A DNA stretch of 18,645 nucleotides from positions 1-18,645 of the forward strand of contig CAIZHL010000317.1 of assembly GCA_903932755.1 (NCBI GenBank), read 5' to 3'. Position 1 is the first letter of the stretch. Each line of letters opens with the position of its first letter. The notes below the pieces were generated by a model, which searched no databases, was not told where the DNA came from, and saw only the letters and a program-made list of their open reading frames with translations. This document shows positions 6,145 to 13,286 of this stretch, in pieces. A program made the translations under genes and the position numbers. This stretch comes from an uncultured beta proteobacterium (GTDB lineage Bacteria > Pseudomonadota > Gammaproteobacteria > Burkholderiales > Rhodocyclaceae).

Positions 6145-7960
6145 CGGCGGGCCTGAAGTCGCTGCAGCGGTAAAGAAACCATGGCTTGCCGCCGTTTTCC
6201 CAGACCGGCGGGGAACTGCCTTCGAAGCGAATGGCGAGCACCACAAAATCCAGAAGTTGATCCTCGCACAACTCGGTCAGGCTGCCCGGCGTCGGCAGTT
6301 TCCGGGCGATCGGGGCGCCGCCGGCGGCGGCAAGCCGTGCATCGGCAGAGCCGAAAGATGCCAGGCGCGCCAGCCTGCGGTGAGCTTCCATGGCTGTTTG
6401 TCGCGAGAAGACCAGACCGACGCTTTGCAGCGATGAGGCGTAATTGCCACGCCGCAGCAGAAACCAGGAAAGCTCGAAATGATCCTGCCAGTAGACCGTT
6501 GCTCCGCGCGGAACAAGTTCCGCAAAGGGGCGCGGCGGGTCGGCGACAAACATTGCTGCGTGATGGCTGTCATTGCCCTGGTTCCAGCCTGGAATCGCCC
6601 CAAGGAAAAGGCCCGCGGAAATGCCCATTGCGGCAATCGGCCGTCGTGCGCCGAGTTGCAGCAGCAGCCAGAAGCCGGCGGGCAGCAGCAGGGCGAGCGG
6701 CCCGAGCAGCAGGCCCGTAAAGTTCCCCAGTGTGGCTGCCGCAGGGGCAGTCAACCAAAGGCTTATCCGCTCGACGGCGTAGTAGCCGTGTTGCAGCAGT
6801 TCAAACACCGTTCCCGCCAGAATGCCAAGGAGCGCAAGGCCTCCTGCCACCGGCAGCCAGCGCGGCAGGGCGGGGGGCTGCCCGCCCTGCCAGCCGTGGC
6901 GGCTGACAAAGGCCAGAGCCAGGGCCGTCGGGCCGCCCAGCGTGTTGGCTGTGGCCACGGCTGCGGCAAGGCCCGCCAGCAGCCAGCGGTCCGCAACGGA
7001 GCGTTGCCAGCGCCGGGCGAACAAACCGGCCAGGACCAGTAGCGCCACCACTTTGATCAGCCAGGTGGCACGCCAGGGCTGGGCCTGTATCAGCAAGGCG
7101 GCATGCGTGACGCTTGCGAGCAGTGCCAGCAAGGCGCAGCCGGCGGCGACAATCACCAGCGCACGCCACGCCCGCTGCAAGGGCGGAGGCGCTTCGCTTG
7201 CGGCCACAGCCAGTATTCCGATCCAGACAAAAGGTTCCGCCAGTTCGCCTGGCCGCCACTCATCGAGCAGGACGAAGGGTTGTCGCAGGCGGACGATCTG
7301 CAGCCATTCGGCATCCATGGCCGGCAGTGCCGACGCGACCGCAGTTGCCGCGAGGGCGAATCCGGCCAGCATTCTTGCGCCAGGCCTGAGGCTGAATGCT
7401 GCAAGAAAGAGTACCCCGGGAAGCGCGATGATGGGATGGCTGACCATTGCCAGCAGAGCCGCGACCCATGCCAGCAGCGACCGCCCGGCGAGCATTGCCG
7501 CCAGCGACGCCAGGACCAGCGGCTCGGCGATGCTGCGGGCCGTGAGAAAGGTCTCGGCGTAGTGGAATACTCCGGCGGGACCATAGTCGCGGGGCAGCGA
7601 AAACACCAGCGCCAGCCCGACCCAGAGGGCCGTTCCGGTCAGCCAGCGGCGTGCCAGCGCAAATGCGGCGAGGGCCCAGGCCAGTTGCGCGGCGACAAGC
7701 AGCAGCACGGCGGCCTGGCCGACGCCGAGTGCCTGGACAAGCAGGCTGTACGGCAGGCTGAACAGGCTGTAGTCATCCTGCGAGCCGTAGGCGAAGAACA
7801 GGTCATTGCGAAAGGCCAGCGGGTCGAGGCGGGCCAGCGCCTGTCCGGCGTAGAGCCAGGCATCGTGCCGGATGCCCTGATAGCGATGGGTGAAGAGCCA
7901 GAGGCAGGAAAGCGCGGCAAGCGCTATGAACGTGGCAGGCTCGAGACGCGGACGAGTCAT
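6047..7960 (-). CDS. Uncharacterised polytopic membrane protein, possibly GT-C-like
   Basis: 637 residues with roughly ten to twelve hydrophobic helices up to about residue 470, then a soluble region of about 165 residues. No named family is recognised with confidence. The first loop after helix 1 contains acidic and aromatic residues (RHDAWLYAGQALARLDP, 31-47; FRNDLFFAYGSQDDYSLF, 50-67), and a second loop has AETFLTARSIAEP (135-147). This is reminiscent of GT-C-type glycosyltransferases and YfhO-like envelope proteins, where a loop Asp/Glu is catalytic; that is inference. The start ATG at 7960 lacks a clear ribosome site and lies just after the terminator of the pilin gene. The last 33 or so codons run antisense to the end of kefB and encode a Pro/Ser/Arg-rich tail. 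The gene is real by its sustained membrane-protein composition; its function is unknown. Confidence 0.75.
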   Translation of the reverse strand: MTRPRLEPATFIALAALSCLWLFTHRYQGIRHDAWLYAGQALARLDPLAFRNDLFFAYGSQDDYSLFSLPYSLLVQALGVGQAAVLLLVAAQLAWALAAFALARRWLTGTALWVGLALVFSLPRDYGPAGVFHYAETFLTARSIAEPLVLASLAAMLAGRSLLAWVAALLAMVSHPIIALPGVLFLAAFSLRPGARMLAGFALAATAVASALPAMDAEWLQIVRLRQPFVLLDEWRPGELAEPFVWIGILAVAASEAPPPLQRAWRALVIVAAGCALLALLASVTHAALLIQAQPWRATWLIKVVALLVLAGLFARRWQRSVADRWLLAGLAAAVATANTLGGPTALALAFVSRHGWQGGQPPALPRWLPVAGGLALLGILAGTVFELLQHGYYAVERISLWLTAPAAATLGNFTGLLLGPLALLLPAGFWLLLQLGARRPIAAMGISAGLFLGAIPGWNQGNDSHHAAMFVADPPRPFAELVPRGATVYWQDHFELSWFLLRRGNYASSLQSVGLVFSRQTAMEAHRRLARLASFGSADARLAAAGGAPIARKLPTPGSLTELCEDQLLDFVVLAIRFEGSSPPVWENGGKPWFLYRCSDFRPAVRAESSRPQPPQPPSRSAPPHRLPAVPATTPA

Positions 7961-7982
7961 CGATGGTACGGGCAGAAAAGCA

Positions 7983-8004
7983 AAGACCCGCCGCAGCGGG
8001 TCTT
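7983..8004 (-). terminator. Intrinsic terminator of the pilin-like gene
   Basis: The minus strand reads AAGACCCGC, loop TGCG, GCGGGTCTT, followed by a T-rich run (TTTGCTTTTC counting the last two stem Ts). The 9-bp stem is perfect and lies about 25 bp after the pilin stop. It is 23 bp before the ATG of the downstream membrane protein, so that gene needs read-through or a promoter of its own. The UNCG-class loop is the same as in the terminator at 521-542. Confidence 0.85.
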
Positions 8005-8028
8005 GCCAGTCGGGCTACCGAATGAATC

Positions 8029-8727
8029 TTAGATCGACTTGCAGATGGTGTAGAGCTCCGAGTCGTCGCCGGCGTTGTAGCCCACGCTCGCCAGTACGTT
8101 TGCCGAACGGGTTATGTTGGTGGTGCAGCCACGGGCGACCGGTGCCTTGCTTTGCGTGTAAGCCCGCAGGGTTCCCTTGTCCGGAATGCCGTCGTCAAAC
8201 TGGCGGTCGATCGCTTCAGCAATCTTGCCGTTCAGGTTGGAGGTGCACACCACCAGGCTGCCCAGGTCCGGTGTCAAAGCGACGCCGGAGCCGGTTTGAA
8301 CCCCGACAATTCCACCCAGTGCGTTCTGCGGTTGCTCACCCGATGCGGTATCACCGCCGATGAAACCGGCAAACCTGAGGTGTTGCCAGAACTTGACCGC
8401 TTCACCTGCGGGCGCAGCGGCCGCCAGCTGAGCTACCGGGTCTTCACAGAATTCGCCAGTCACAATACCGTTCTTGTCACCGTTTTGGGCGGCGGTGGGA
8501 GTCGTCCACCGCGCCGACGCACCATTGTCGTCGCCGGGGAATGTCTTGTAGCGGTCCTGATAGCCATACACCGCCGCCGAGATGCCGTTCAGGTCATTGG
8601 CCACATTCTTGATCTTGGCGCTGTTGATCAGTTCCTGTCCCTTGAGCACACCGCCCAGCAGCAGGCCGATGATGACCAGGACGATGGCGATTTTGATCAG
8701 GGTAAAACCGGATTGTTTGCTTCTCAT
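8029..8727 (-). CDS. Type IV pilin-like protein with Lys at mature position 5
   Basis: 232 residues. A class III (prepilin) signal MRSKQSG ends in Gly7, followed by the hydrophobic helix FTLIKIAIVLVIIGLLLGG (8-26), typical of proteins cut and N-methylated by PilD. The helix continues into VLKGQELINSAKIKNVANDL, as in large betaproteobacterial pilin-like proteins of over 200 residues. The globular part has four cysteines able to form disulphides. Mature residue 5, almost always Glu in major pilins, is Lys (codon AAA where GAA would be Glu). Glu5 is important for subunit docking, so this may be a minor, pseudopilin-like or non-polymerising protein. The start ATG at 8727 has a strong GGGGAG ribosome site. 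It stands alone between its own promoter and terminator; no assembly genes are in the window. Confidence 0.88.
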   Translation of the reverse strand: MRSKQSGFTLIKIAIVLVIIGLLLGGVLKGQELINSAKIKNVANDLNGISAAVYGYQDRYKTFPGDDNGASARWTTPTAAQNGDKNGIVTGEFCEDPVAQLAAAAPAGEAVKFWQHLRFAGFIGGDTASGEQPQNALGGIVGVQTGSGVALTPDLGSLVVCTSNLNGKIAEAIDRQFDDGIPDKGTLRAYTQSKAPVARGCTTNITRSANVLASVGYNAGDDSELYTICKSI

Positions 8728-8769
8728 GACTGTCTCCCCTTTGGGGTGGTTGTTTGGTGCAGTAGTAAA

Positions 8770-8785
8770 AGCACAACTTGTGCCA
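8770..8785 (-). promoter_or_regulatory. Sigma54 (-24/-12) promoter of the pilin-like gene
   Basis: The minus strand reads TGGCAC, AAGTT, GTGCT (8785-8770), one base off the TGGCAC-N5-TTGCW consensus. GG (8784-8783) and GC (8772-8771) have the required 12-bp phase. The predicted start is near 8759, leaving a leader of about 30 nt to the ATG at 8727. The same bases form a perfect palindrome GCACAA-C-TTGTGC (8771-8783). Upstream is a very AT-rich stretch (8785-8845) suited to an activator or IHF. Pilin genes are classic sigma54/PilR targets. Confidence 0.68.
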
Positions 8786-8845
8786 CAATAAAATAATTAT
8801 AATATTCATGTAGTTAAAATATTATTTAATTTACGCATAAAGAAT

Positions 8846-8893
8846 ACCTGTCGAAGTATCGACAGGTCTGTCCGCAATCTGGCAGTCTGTCGG
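8846..8893. repeat. Perfect inverted repeat and CTGTC repeat cluster upstream of the histidine kinase
   Basis: ACCTGTCGA (8846-8854) and TCGACAGGT (8859-8867) form a perfect 9-bp inverted repeat with a 4-base AGTA centre. Further CTGTC copies follow at 8868 (CTGTCCG) and 8887 (CTGTCGG). The three direct copies start at 8848, 8868 and 8887, spaced 20 and 19 bp, close to two helical turns. The last copy falls where the -35 box of the downstream TACAAT element would lie. No T-run follows the hairpin, so a protein-binding array is likelier than a terminator. The binding protein is unknown. Confidence 0.55.
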
Positions 8894-8907
8894 CCCCCCG
8901 GCTTGGC

Positions 8908-8913
8908 TACAAT
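8908..8913 (+). promoter_or_regulatory. Candidate -10 element of the histidine kinase gene
   Basis: TACAAT matches the sigma70 -10 consensus at five of six bases. No recognisable -35 hexamer is found 16-18 bp upstream; that place is taken by a CTGTC copy, suggesting a promoter that depends on a regulator. Start of transcription would be near 8920. Confidence 0.4.
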
Positions 8914-8980
8914 CCGGGCATTCCTCATGCGTTGTGTCGCTTCCAACAACTCCTTCGTGCCGACTTCCTCAAGTTCTTCA

Positions 8981-10669
8981 ATGCTGCCGTCAAGGTTGAT
9001 CGCCTTGCGCAGGGGCTTGCTGCTGGCGTTGCTGGCGGTTCTTTATCTTGTGCTTTGGCAGGGCCCCGAAACACTGCTCGGCAGAGCCCTGTTTGTCGTC
9101 CATTTCGGTATTTTCATGCTGTGGCAACCCTTTGTGCATGGCGAACGGCGTTTATCGTGGCCTTCGTTGCTGGGATTGTCGGGCGTGGTGCTCTTTGCCG
9201 GCATATTTTTGCAGGGCTGGATGATGCTTATCTGGATCATGATCCTGGCCGGCATCGTCGGCGGCAAGATATTGCTGTTCGGCGCTCGCGCTTCCCGCCT
9301 CTTTTACCTTCTGGCGCTGGCTTTCCTGGTCATGGCGCTGATGCTGATGGCGGTACCGATTGCGGTGGCGCTGGCGAGGCCGCCTCAAGCCATCGTCTGG
9401 CTCGGCCAGGCGGCCTTGCCCCTGATCCTGGTGACCATGGCCTTGTTGCCGCGGACATCTGAGAAGGAAAGCTCGCGCGAGGTGGTCGATTTTGTTTACA
9501 GCCTGTTCGTCGTGCTGCTGCTGGCTGTTTTGCTGCTGGGCAGCCTCGCGGCCATGTTGCTGCTCGGCAGTGGCTATGTAGAGGCCGTGCTGGAAACGCT
9601 CCTGGCGACCGGGATCATGTTGCTTCTGCTGGGCCTGGCGGCAAATCCGCGCTCGGGAATTTCGGGTATCGGCGGCGTGATTTCCCGCTACCTCCTGTCG
9701 ATTGGCCTGCCCATCGAGCAGTGGCTGGAAGCGCTGGCGAATCTGGCCCTGCGCGAGGAAGACCCGAAAGCATTCATCGAGAAGGCCTGCGCCGAGATTG
9801 CCCAGCAGTTGCCCTGGGTAAAGGGGGGGGAATGGACCGCCGGGGGCAGCGCGGGACGCTTTGGCGTCACGGATGGCCGCCGCTGGGAGTTCAGCCACGG
9901 CGGCCTGGTTCTCGTGCTCTATACGGTTCATGCCCTGTCGCCGACGCTGATATGGCACTACAACCTGCTGGCGCAATTGCTCGCGCAGTTTCATGCCGAC
10001 AAACTGCGCGCCATGGCACTGAAACAGTTGTCCTACATGCAGGCCATTCACGAAACCGGCGCGCGCTTGACCCACGACGTCAAGAACCTGCTGCAATCCC
10101 TGAACGCCCTGTGTCTGGCCGGCACCGAGCCGGACGCGGATTCGTCACCCGAGTATCGGGCCTTGTTGCGGCGGCAATTGCCGGCAATAAGCGAGCGGCT
10201 CGCCGATACCCTGGCCAAGCTCAGTGCGCCGCAGAGCCTTGCTGCAGCGCGGTGGGTGCCGGCAGGTCAGTGGTGGCAGGACCTGCGACAGCGAACGGCG
10301 GCGCTCGACTGGATACACGTCAAGACGGAGGCGATCGCCGAGGGCGAACTTCCGGCCGAAGTTTTTTCCGGGGTTGCCGACAACCTGATTCGCAACGCGG
10401 CCGAAAAGCACTTGCGCGAACCGGCCCTGCGCGCGCAGATGGAACTCCTGCGCAATGGGGACGGCTTCGAACTGGTCTTCTGCGACAACGGATCGCCCAT
10501 GGCAGACTCCATTGCATCCAGCCTGTTTCTGGGTCCGGTGGCTTCCGAGGGCGGCTACGGTATCGGGCTTTATCATGCGGCGCGCTACGCGCAGGCCGCG
10601 GGTTACAGGCTGGAACTGATCGAGAACCGGCCCGGGCGGGTCTGTTTCCGGCTGCAACGGTCGTCCTAG
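8981..10669 (+). CDS. Membrane sensor histidine kinase (HDxKN class), orphan
   Basis: 562 residues from the ATG at 8981. The N-terminal half holds about seven or eight membrane helices (from RRGLLLALLAVLYLVLW to GIMLLLLGLAAN). A cytoplasmic region follows with the dimerisation/phosphoacceptor motif THDVKNLLQSL, whose phosphorylated His is at residue 365. The ATPase domain has the N box in VADNLIRNAAEKH, the G1 box FCDNGSPM and the G2 box GGYGIGLYHAARYA. A receiver domain and an adjacent response-regulator gene are both missing. The start is uncertain: ATG 8927 and TTG 8903 are in frame upstream, but TTG 8903 lies inside the predicted promoter, and none has a good ribosome site. The HDxKN spelling recalls PrsK-type kinases, but the rest does not settle the family. 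It converges with the cyclase, sharing CTAG. Confidence 0.85.
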   Translation: MLPSRLIALRRGLLLALLAVLYLVLWQGPETLLGRALFVVHFGIFMLWQPFVHGERRLSWPSLLGLSGVVLFAGIFLQGWMMLIWIMILAGIVGGKILLFGARASRLFYLLALAFLVMALMLMAVPIAVALARPPQAIVWLGQAALPLILVTMALLPRTSEKESSREVVDFVYSLFVVLLLAVLLLGSLAAMLLLGSGYVEAVLETLLATGIMLLLLGLAANPRSGISGIGGVISRYLLSIGLPIEQWLEALANLALREEDPKAFIEKACAEIAQQLPWVKGGEWTAGGSAGRFGVTDGRRWEFSHGGLVLVLYTVHALSPTLIWHYNLLAQLLAQFHADKLRAMALKQLSYMQAIHETGARLTHDVKNLLQSLNALCLAGTEPDADSSPEYRALLRRQLPAISERLADTLAKLSAPQSLAAARWVPAGQWWQDLRQRTAALDWIHVKTEAIAEGELPAEVFSGVADNLIRNAAEKHLREPALRAQMELLRNGDGFELVFCDNGSPMADSIASSLFLGPVASEGGYGIGLYHAARYAQAAGYRLELIENRPGRVCFRLQRSS

Positions 10670-11985
10670 CCGGCGTCGCCTTCAGGGCTTGCGTCGGCGT
10701 TCTTGCGCCCGACCAGCCGATACACCGTCATGTTTCCCTTGCCCTTGAGGTAGATGGTCTGCGGTTCGTGAAAGTCGTAGTTGGGGGCCAGCCGGTGGTA
10801 AGTCGTGGTGTCGCACTGGATCATGCCGGGGACGCCTTCGGCCGTGATGCGACTGGCGATGTTCACGGTGTCGCCCCACAGGTCGTAGATGAATTTCTTT
10901 TTGCCCAGCACACCAGCGACGATCGGCCCGGTGCCGATGCCGATGCGAACTTCCAGGTGTGACGCATTGATCGAGAAGTCGCGCCGCAGCAGATCGCGCA
11001 TCGAGATCGCCATGTCGGCCACGGCGCCCGCGTAGTCTTCAATGTCCTCATTAAGGCCGCCGGCGACCATGTAGGCATCGCCGATGGTCTTGATTTTTTC
11101 AAGGCCATGCTGTTCCGCCAGTTCGTCGAAGGCGGAAAAGATCCGGTTGAGCATGGCGAAGACTTGTGACGGCGACATGTTGGCCGCCACCTGGGTGAAG
11201 TTCACGATGTCGGCAAACATTACGGTGACATCGGCAAAGCCGTCGGCGATGGTCTTGTCGGAATTCTTCAGCCGATCCGCAATCGGCGCGGGAAGAATAT
11301 TAAGCAGGAGCTTTTCCGAACGTTCCTGCTCGGCGATGATTTGCAGATGGGCCTCCTCCAGGCTCTTCTGTGCCTTGCGCTTCCCCTCTATCGAAAGGCG
11401 CAGCAGGATGTAAATGATGGTCGACACGGAGATGAAGTTGAGCGTGAAAAAGACCAGCGTGGTACGTATCGGCACGCTGGCTTTCTGCGCGATCAGGGAG
11501 TAGTCGACAAGGTAGAGGTCGACTGCGCCGGACAGGGCGGTAAGCACGACCCAGGCGATGAACCAGCCGACCGACTGGCGCGCGCCGATGCACAGGATGG
11601 CGCCGATGGGGGCAAGTAGCGCCCAGAGCAGGACACCGCTGGTCGATATGATGGTGCCGCCGCTCCACTGTGCAATGAAGGGCAGGAACAGGAACAGCCC
11701 TAGCTGGCTGGTGCGGAAAAAATCGAAGTTCCGCGACCTGATGTAAAAGAGCATGTTGCCGGCCAGCAGCAGCTGGAAGGCGAAGGGCATGGAAATCGAG
11801 AACTGGGGTCCGAGGATCGAGTAAATCGTCACCCAAAGTATGATTCCGACGCTCGCCAGCCCGGTGGCGAGCATTAACAGGGACTTGTTCAGACGCAACT
11901 CTTCGTTGTCGTCGGGTTCGATGCCTGCGTTGTGCAGCCTTCTCCAGAAACCGGATGGCGCGTTGACTGATTGGGGAGCTGTCAT
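10666..11985 (-). CDS. Membrane-bound class III adenylate cyclase
   Basis: 439 residues from the ATG at 11985. About six membrane helices (residues 35-195) are followed by a helical linker (LSIEGKRKAQKSLEEAHLQI) and a class III cyclase catalytic domain. Metal-binding aspartates are Asp259 (FADIVNFT) and Asp303 (TIGDAYM). The purine-selecting pair is Lys299 (KIKT) and Asp368 (YDLWGDT), the ATP-specific combination; guanylate cyclases have Glu and Cys there. The transition-state residues Asn375 and Arg379 (NIASR) are present. It should therefore make cAMP at the inner membrane. A TTG at 12018 is an alternative, less likely start. It converges with the histidine kinase with a 4-nt stop overlap. 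The likely downstream receiver in this window is the cNMP-domain kinase at 14508-15821. Confidence 0.9.
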   Translation of the reverse strand: MTAPQSVNAPSGFWRRLHNAGIEPDDNEELRLNKSLLMLATGLASVGIILWVTIYSILGPQFSISMPFAFQLLLAGNMLFYIRSRNFDFFRTSQLGLFLFLPFIAQWSGGTIISTSGVLLWALLAPIGAILCIGARQSVGWFIAWVVLTALSGAVDLYLVDYSLIAQKASVPIRTTLVFFTLNFISVSTIIYILLRLSIEGKRKAQKSLEEAHLQIIAEQERSEKLLLNILPAPIADRLKNSDKTIADGFADVTVMFADIVNFTQVAANMSPSQVFAMLNRIFSAFDELAEQHGLEKIKTIGDAYMVAGGLNEDIEDYAGAVADMAISMRDLLRRDFSINASHLEVRIGIGTGPIVAGVLGKKKFIYDLWGDTVNIASRITAEGVPGMIQCDTTTYHRLAPNYDFHEPQTIYLKGKGNMTVYRLVGRKNADASPEGDAG

Positions 11986-12151
11986 GAAACGACTTCGGGA
12001 CGTGTGATCGACGGCCAATTGGTTCGCATAGTCGAAGTGTCGCGGAATCGTCAGTAATGGTCAAGAATGATCAGCGCGGTTCCGTTTCGGTTAAACGTCG
12101 CCGGCAGTACTTTCTTGCTCGCCAGAGCAAATTGGTGTTGAATGCCGGCCC
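11986..12151. other. Divergent intergenic region between the cyclase gene and apaG
   Basis: 166 bp holding the 5' ends of two divergent genes. The only clear structure is an inverted repeat, TTGCTC-GCCA-GAGCAA at 12115-12130, about 20 bp before the apaG ATG. No convincing sigma70 promoter was found on either strand: a minus-strand TTGACC near 12063 has no good -10 partner. Function of the repeat is unknown. Confidence 0.4.
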
Positions 12152-12535
12152 ATGGCAGAGGCGAAGAAATACGAGATAGCGGTCGCTGTGGCGACCCACT
12201 ACATAGCGGAGCAGTCCGATCCGGCGATCAATCGCCACGTATTCGGCTACACCGTGACGATCAGCAACGTCGGTAATGTGCCGGCACAGTTGATTTCGCG
12301 GCACTGGATCATCACCGATGCCGAGGGTCATGTTCAGGAAGTGCGCGGCCTCGGGGTGGTCGGCCACCAGCCCTTGCTGGCGCCCGGGCAGAGTTTCGAG
12401 TACTCCAGCGGTTGCCAACTGGCCACGCCGGTAGGCACGATGAAGGGCAGTTACCAGATGACGGCCGAAGACGGTGTGCAGTTCGCGGCGCCGATCGCCG
12501 AATTCGTTCTGTCCATGCCGCGCGTGCTGCATTGA
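12152..12535 (+). CDS. apaG: ApaG protein
   Basis: 127 residues, the standard ApaG length, with the family's highly conserved core: FGYTVTISNVGNVPAQLISR, HWIITDAEG, VQEVRGLGVVGHQPLLAPGQ, FEYSSG and GTMKGSYQM, ending in the typical MPRVLH. ApaG is a small fibronectin III-like beta-sandwich protein. Mutants of enteric bacteria show altered Co2+ and Mg2+ efflux, but the biochemical role is unsettled. The ATG at 12152 gives the family's usual N-terminus (MAEAKKYEI...); no strong ribosome site precedes it. Its stop codon overlaps the TTG start of the following methyltransferase (TTGA), so the two are probably co-translated. Confidence 0.95.
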   Translation: MAEAKKYEIAVAVATHYIAEQSDPAINRHVFGYTVTISNVGNVPAQLISRHWIITDAEGHVQEVRGLGVVGHQPLLAPGQSFEYSSGCQLATPVGTMKGSYQMTAEDGVQFAAPIAEFVLSMPRVLH

Positions 12536-13131
12536 GCCTGAAGCACAGCTATACGCTGGTTGCGCCGTTTTACGATGCGTTTCTGACCGCCGCCACTCGC
12601 GGCGCGCGCAAGCGCAGCCTGGCGGCCCTGGCTGACGGCGCGCCGCGTGACGTGCTGCTGTTGGGGGTCGGGACCGGTTTGGACCTGCCCCATCTGCCGA
12701 CGCAGCATCGATATGTCGGTCTCGACCTTACCGCAGCGATGCTCAAGCGTGCTCGTCCGCGTACCGCCGGCTTGCATTTCATTCCCTTGCGCGGCGACGT
12801 CCAGCGTCTGCCTTTTAACGATGGCAGCTTTGACGCGGCGGTCTTGCACCTCATTCTCGCTGTGGTGCCGACGCCGACTCTTTGCCTTGCCGAGGCCGTG
12901 CGCGTCCTGAAGCCCGGCGGGACCCTGCTGGTATTCGACAAGTTCCTGCGCCGGGGTGAAGCCGGCTGGAAGCGCGTACTGAATCCACTGACCCGCCGCG
13001 TGGCGACGCGCCTCGATGTAGTCTTCGAAGACGTGCTGAACGAGGTGGGCGGACTTGAAGTGAAGTCGAACGAGGCGGCGCTGGCCTCGGGATGGTTCCG
13101 TCTGATCCGTTTGACGAAAACCGTTTTCTGA
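12532..13131 (+). CDS. Class I SAM-dependent methyltransferase (UbiE-like)
   Basis: 199 residues from a TTG at 12532 that overlaps the apaG stop by 4 nt (TTGA). Motif I is VLLLGVGTGLDLP (about 41-53), the acidic end of strand 2 is YVGLDLTAAML (Asp65), and Asp89 in LRGDVQRLPF is the motif II/III acidic position. VLKPGGTLLVFDKF (125-138) is the conserved post-IV strand. The N-terminus SLKHSYTLVAPFYDAFL is typical of a proteobacterial family annotated only as methyltransferase. The reading frame stays open upstream inside apaG, but that part is only shadow sequence, and an ATG at 12412 would give an unrelated Arg-rich extension. Substrate is unknown; a quinone, lipid or small molecule is possible. 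Coupling to apaG suggests a shared role, which is not defined. Confidence 0.83.
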   Translation: MSLKHSYTLVAPFYDAFLTAATRGARKRSLAALADGAPRDVLLLGVGTGLDLPHLPTQHRYVGLDLTAAMLKRARPRTAGLHFIPLRGDVQRLPFNDGSFDAAVLHLILAVVPTPTLCLAEAVRVLKPGGTLLVFDKFLRRGEAGWKRVLNPLTRRVATRLDVVFEDVLNEVGGLEVKSNEAALASGWFRLIRLTKTVF

Positions 13132-13216
13132 AGGCAGGCGGTGCTTTGCCCCGGGGGAGGCTGGGGTGGAAGCTTGCCGGATACCATGCATCTGGATTCG
13201 ACCGGATTGGGGCTGC

Positions 13217-13246
13217 TTGACCGATGGGCACCCGGCCCGCTAAAAT
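13217..13246 (+). promoter_or_regulatory. Sigma70 promoter of grxD
   Basis: TTGACC (13217-13222), 18-bp spacer, TAAAAT (13241-13246), each five of six bases to consensus. The start near 13253 leaves a leader of about 34 nt before the ATG at 13287. It makes grxD independent of the apaG-methyltransferase pair. Confidence 0.6.
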
Positions 13247-13286
13247 ATCCCGACTTATTTACTCAACTATTTTCCTGGAAACCATC

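Noticed and set aside
5116..6246. Minus-strand open frame of 376 codons opposite kefB
   Set aside because: His/Gln/Arg-rich shadow of the antiporter gene with no domain, membrane segment or ribosome site.
12115..12130. Inverted repeat TTGCTC-GCCA-GAGCAA before apaG as a terminator
   Set aside because: No T-run on either strand and no gene ends there; kept only as a note in the intergenic feature.
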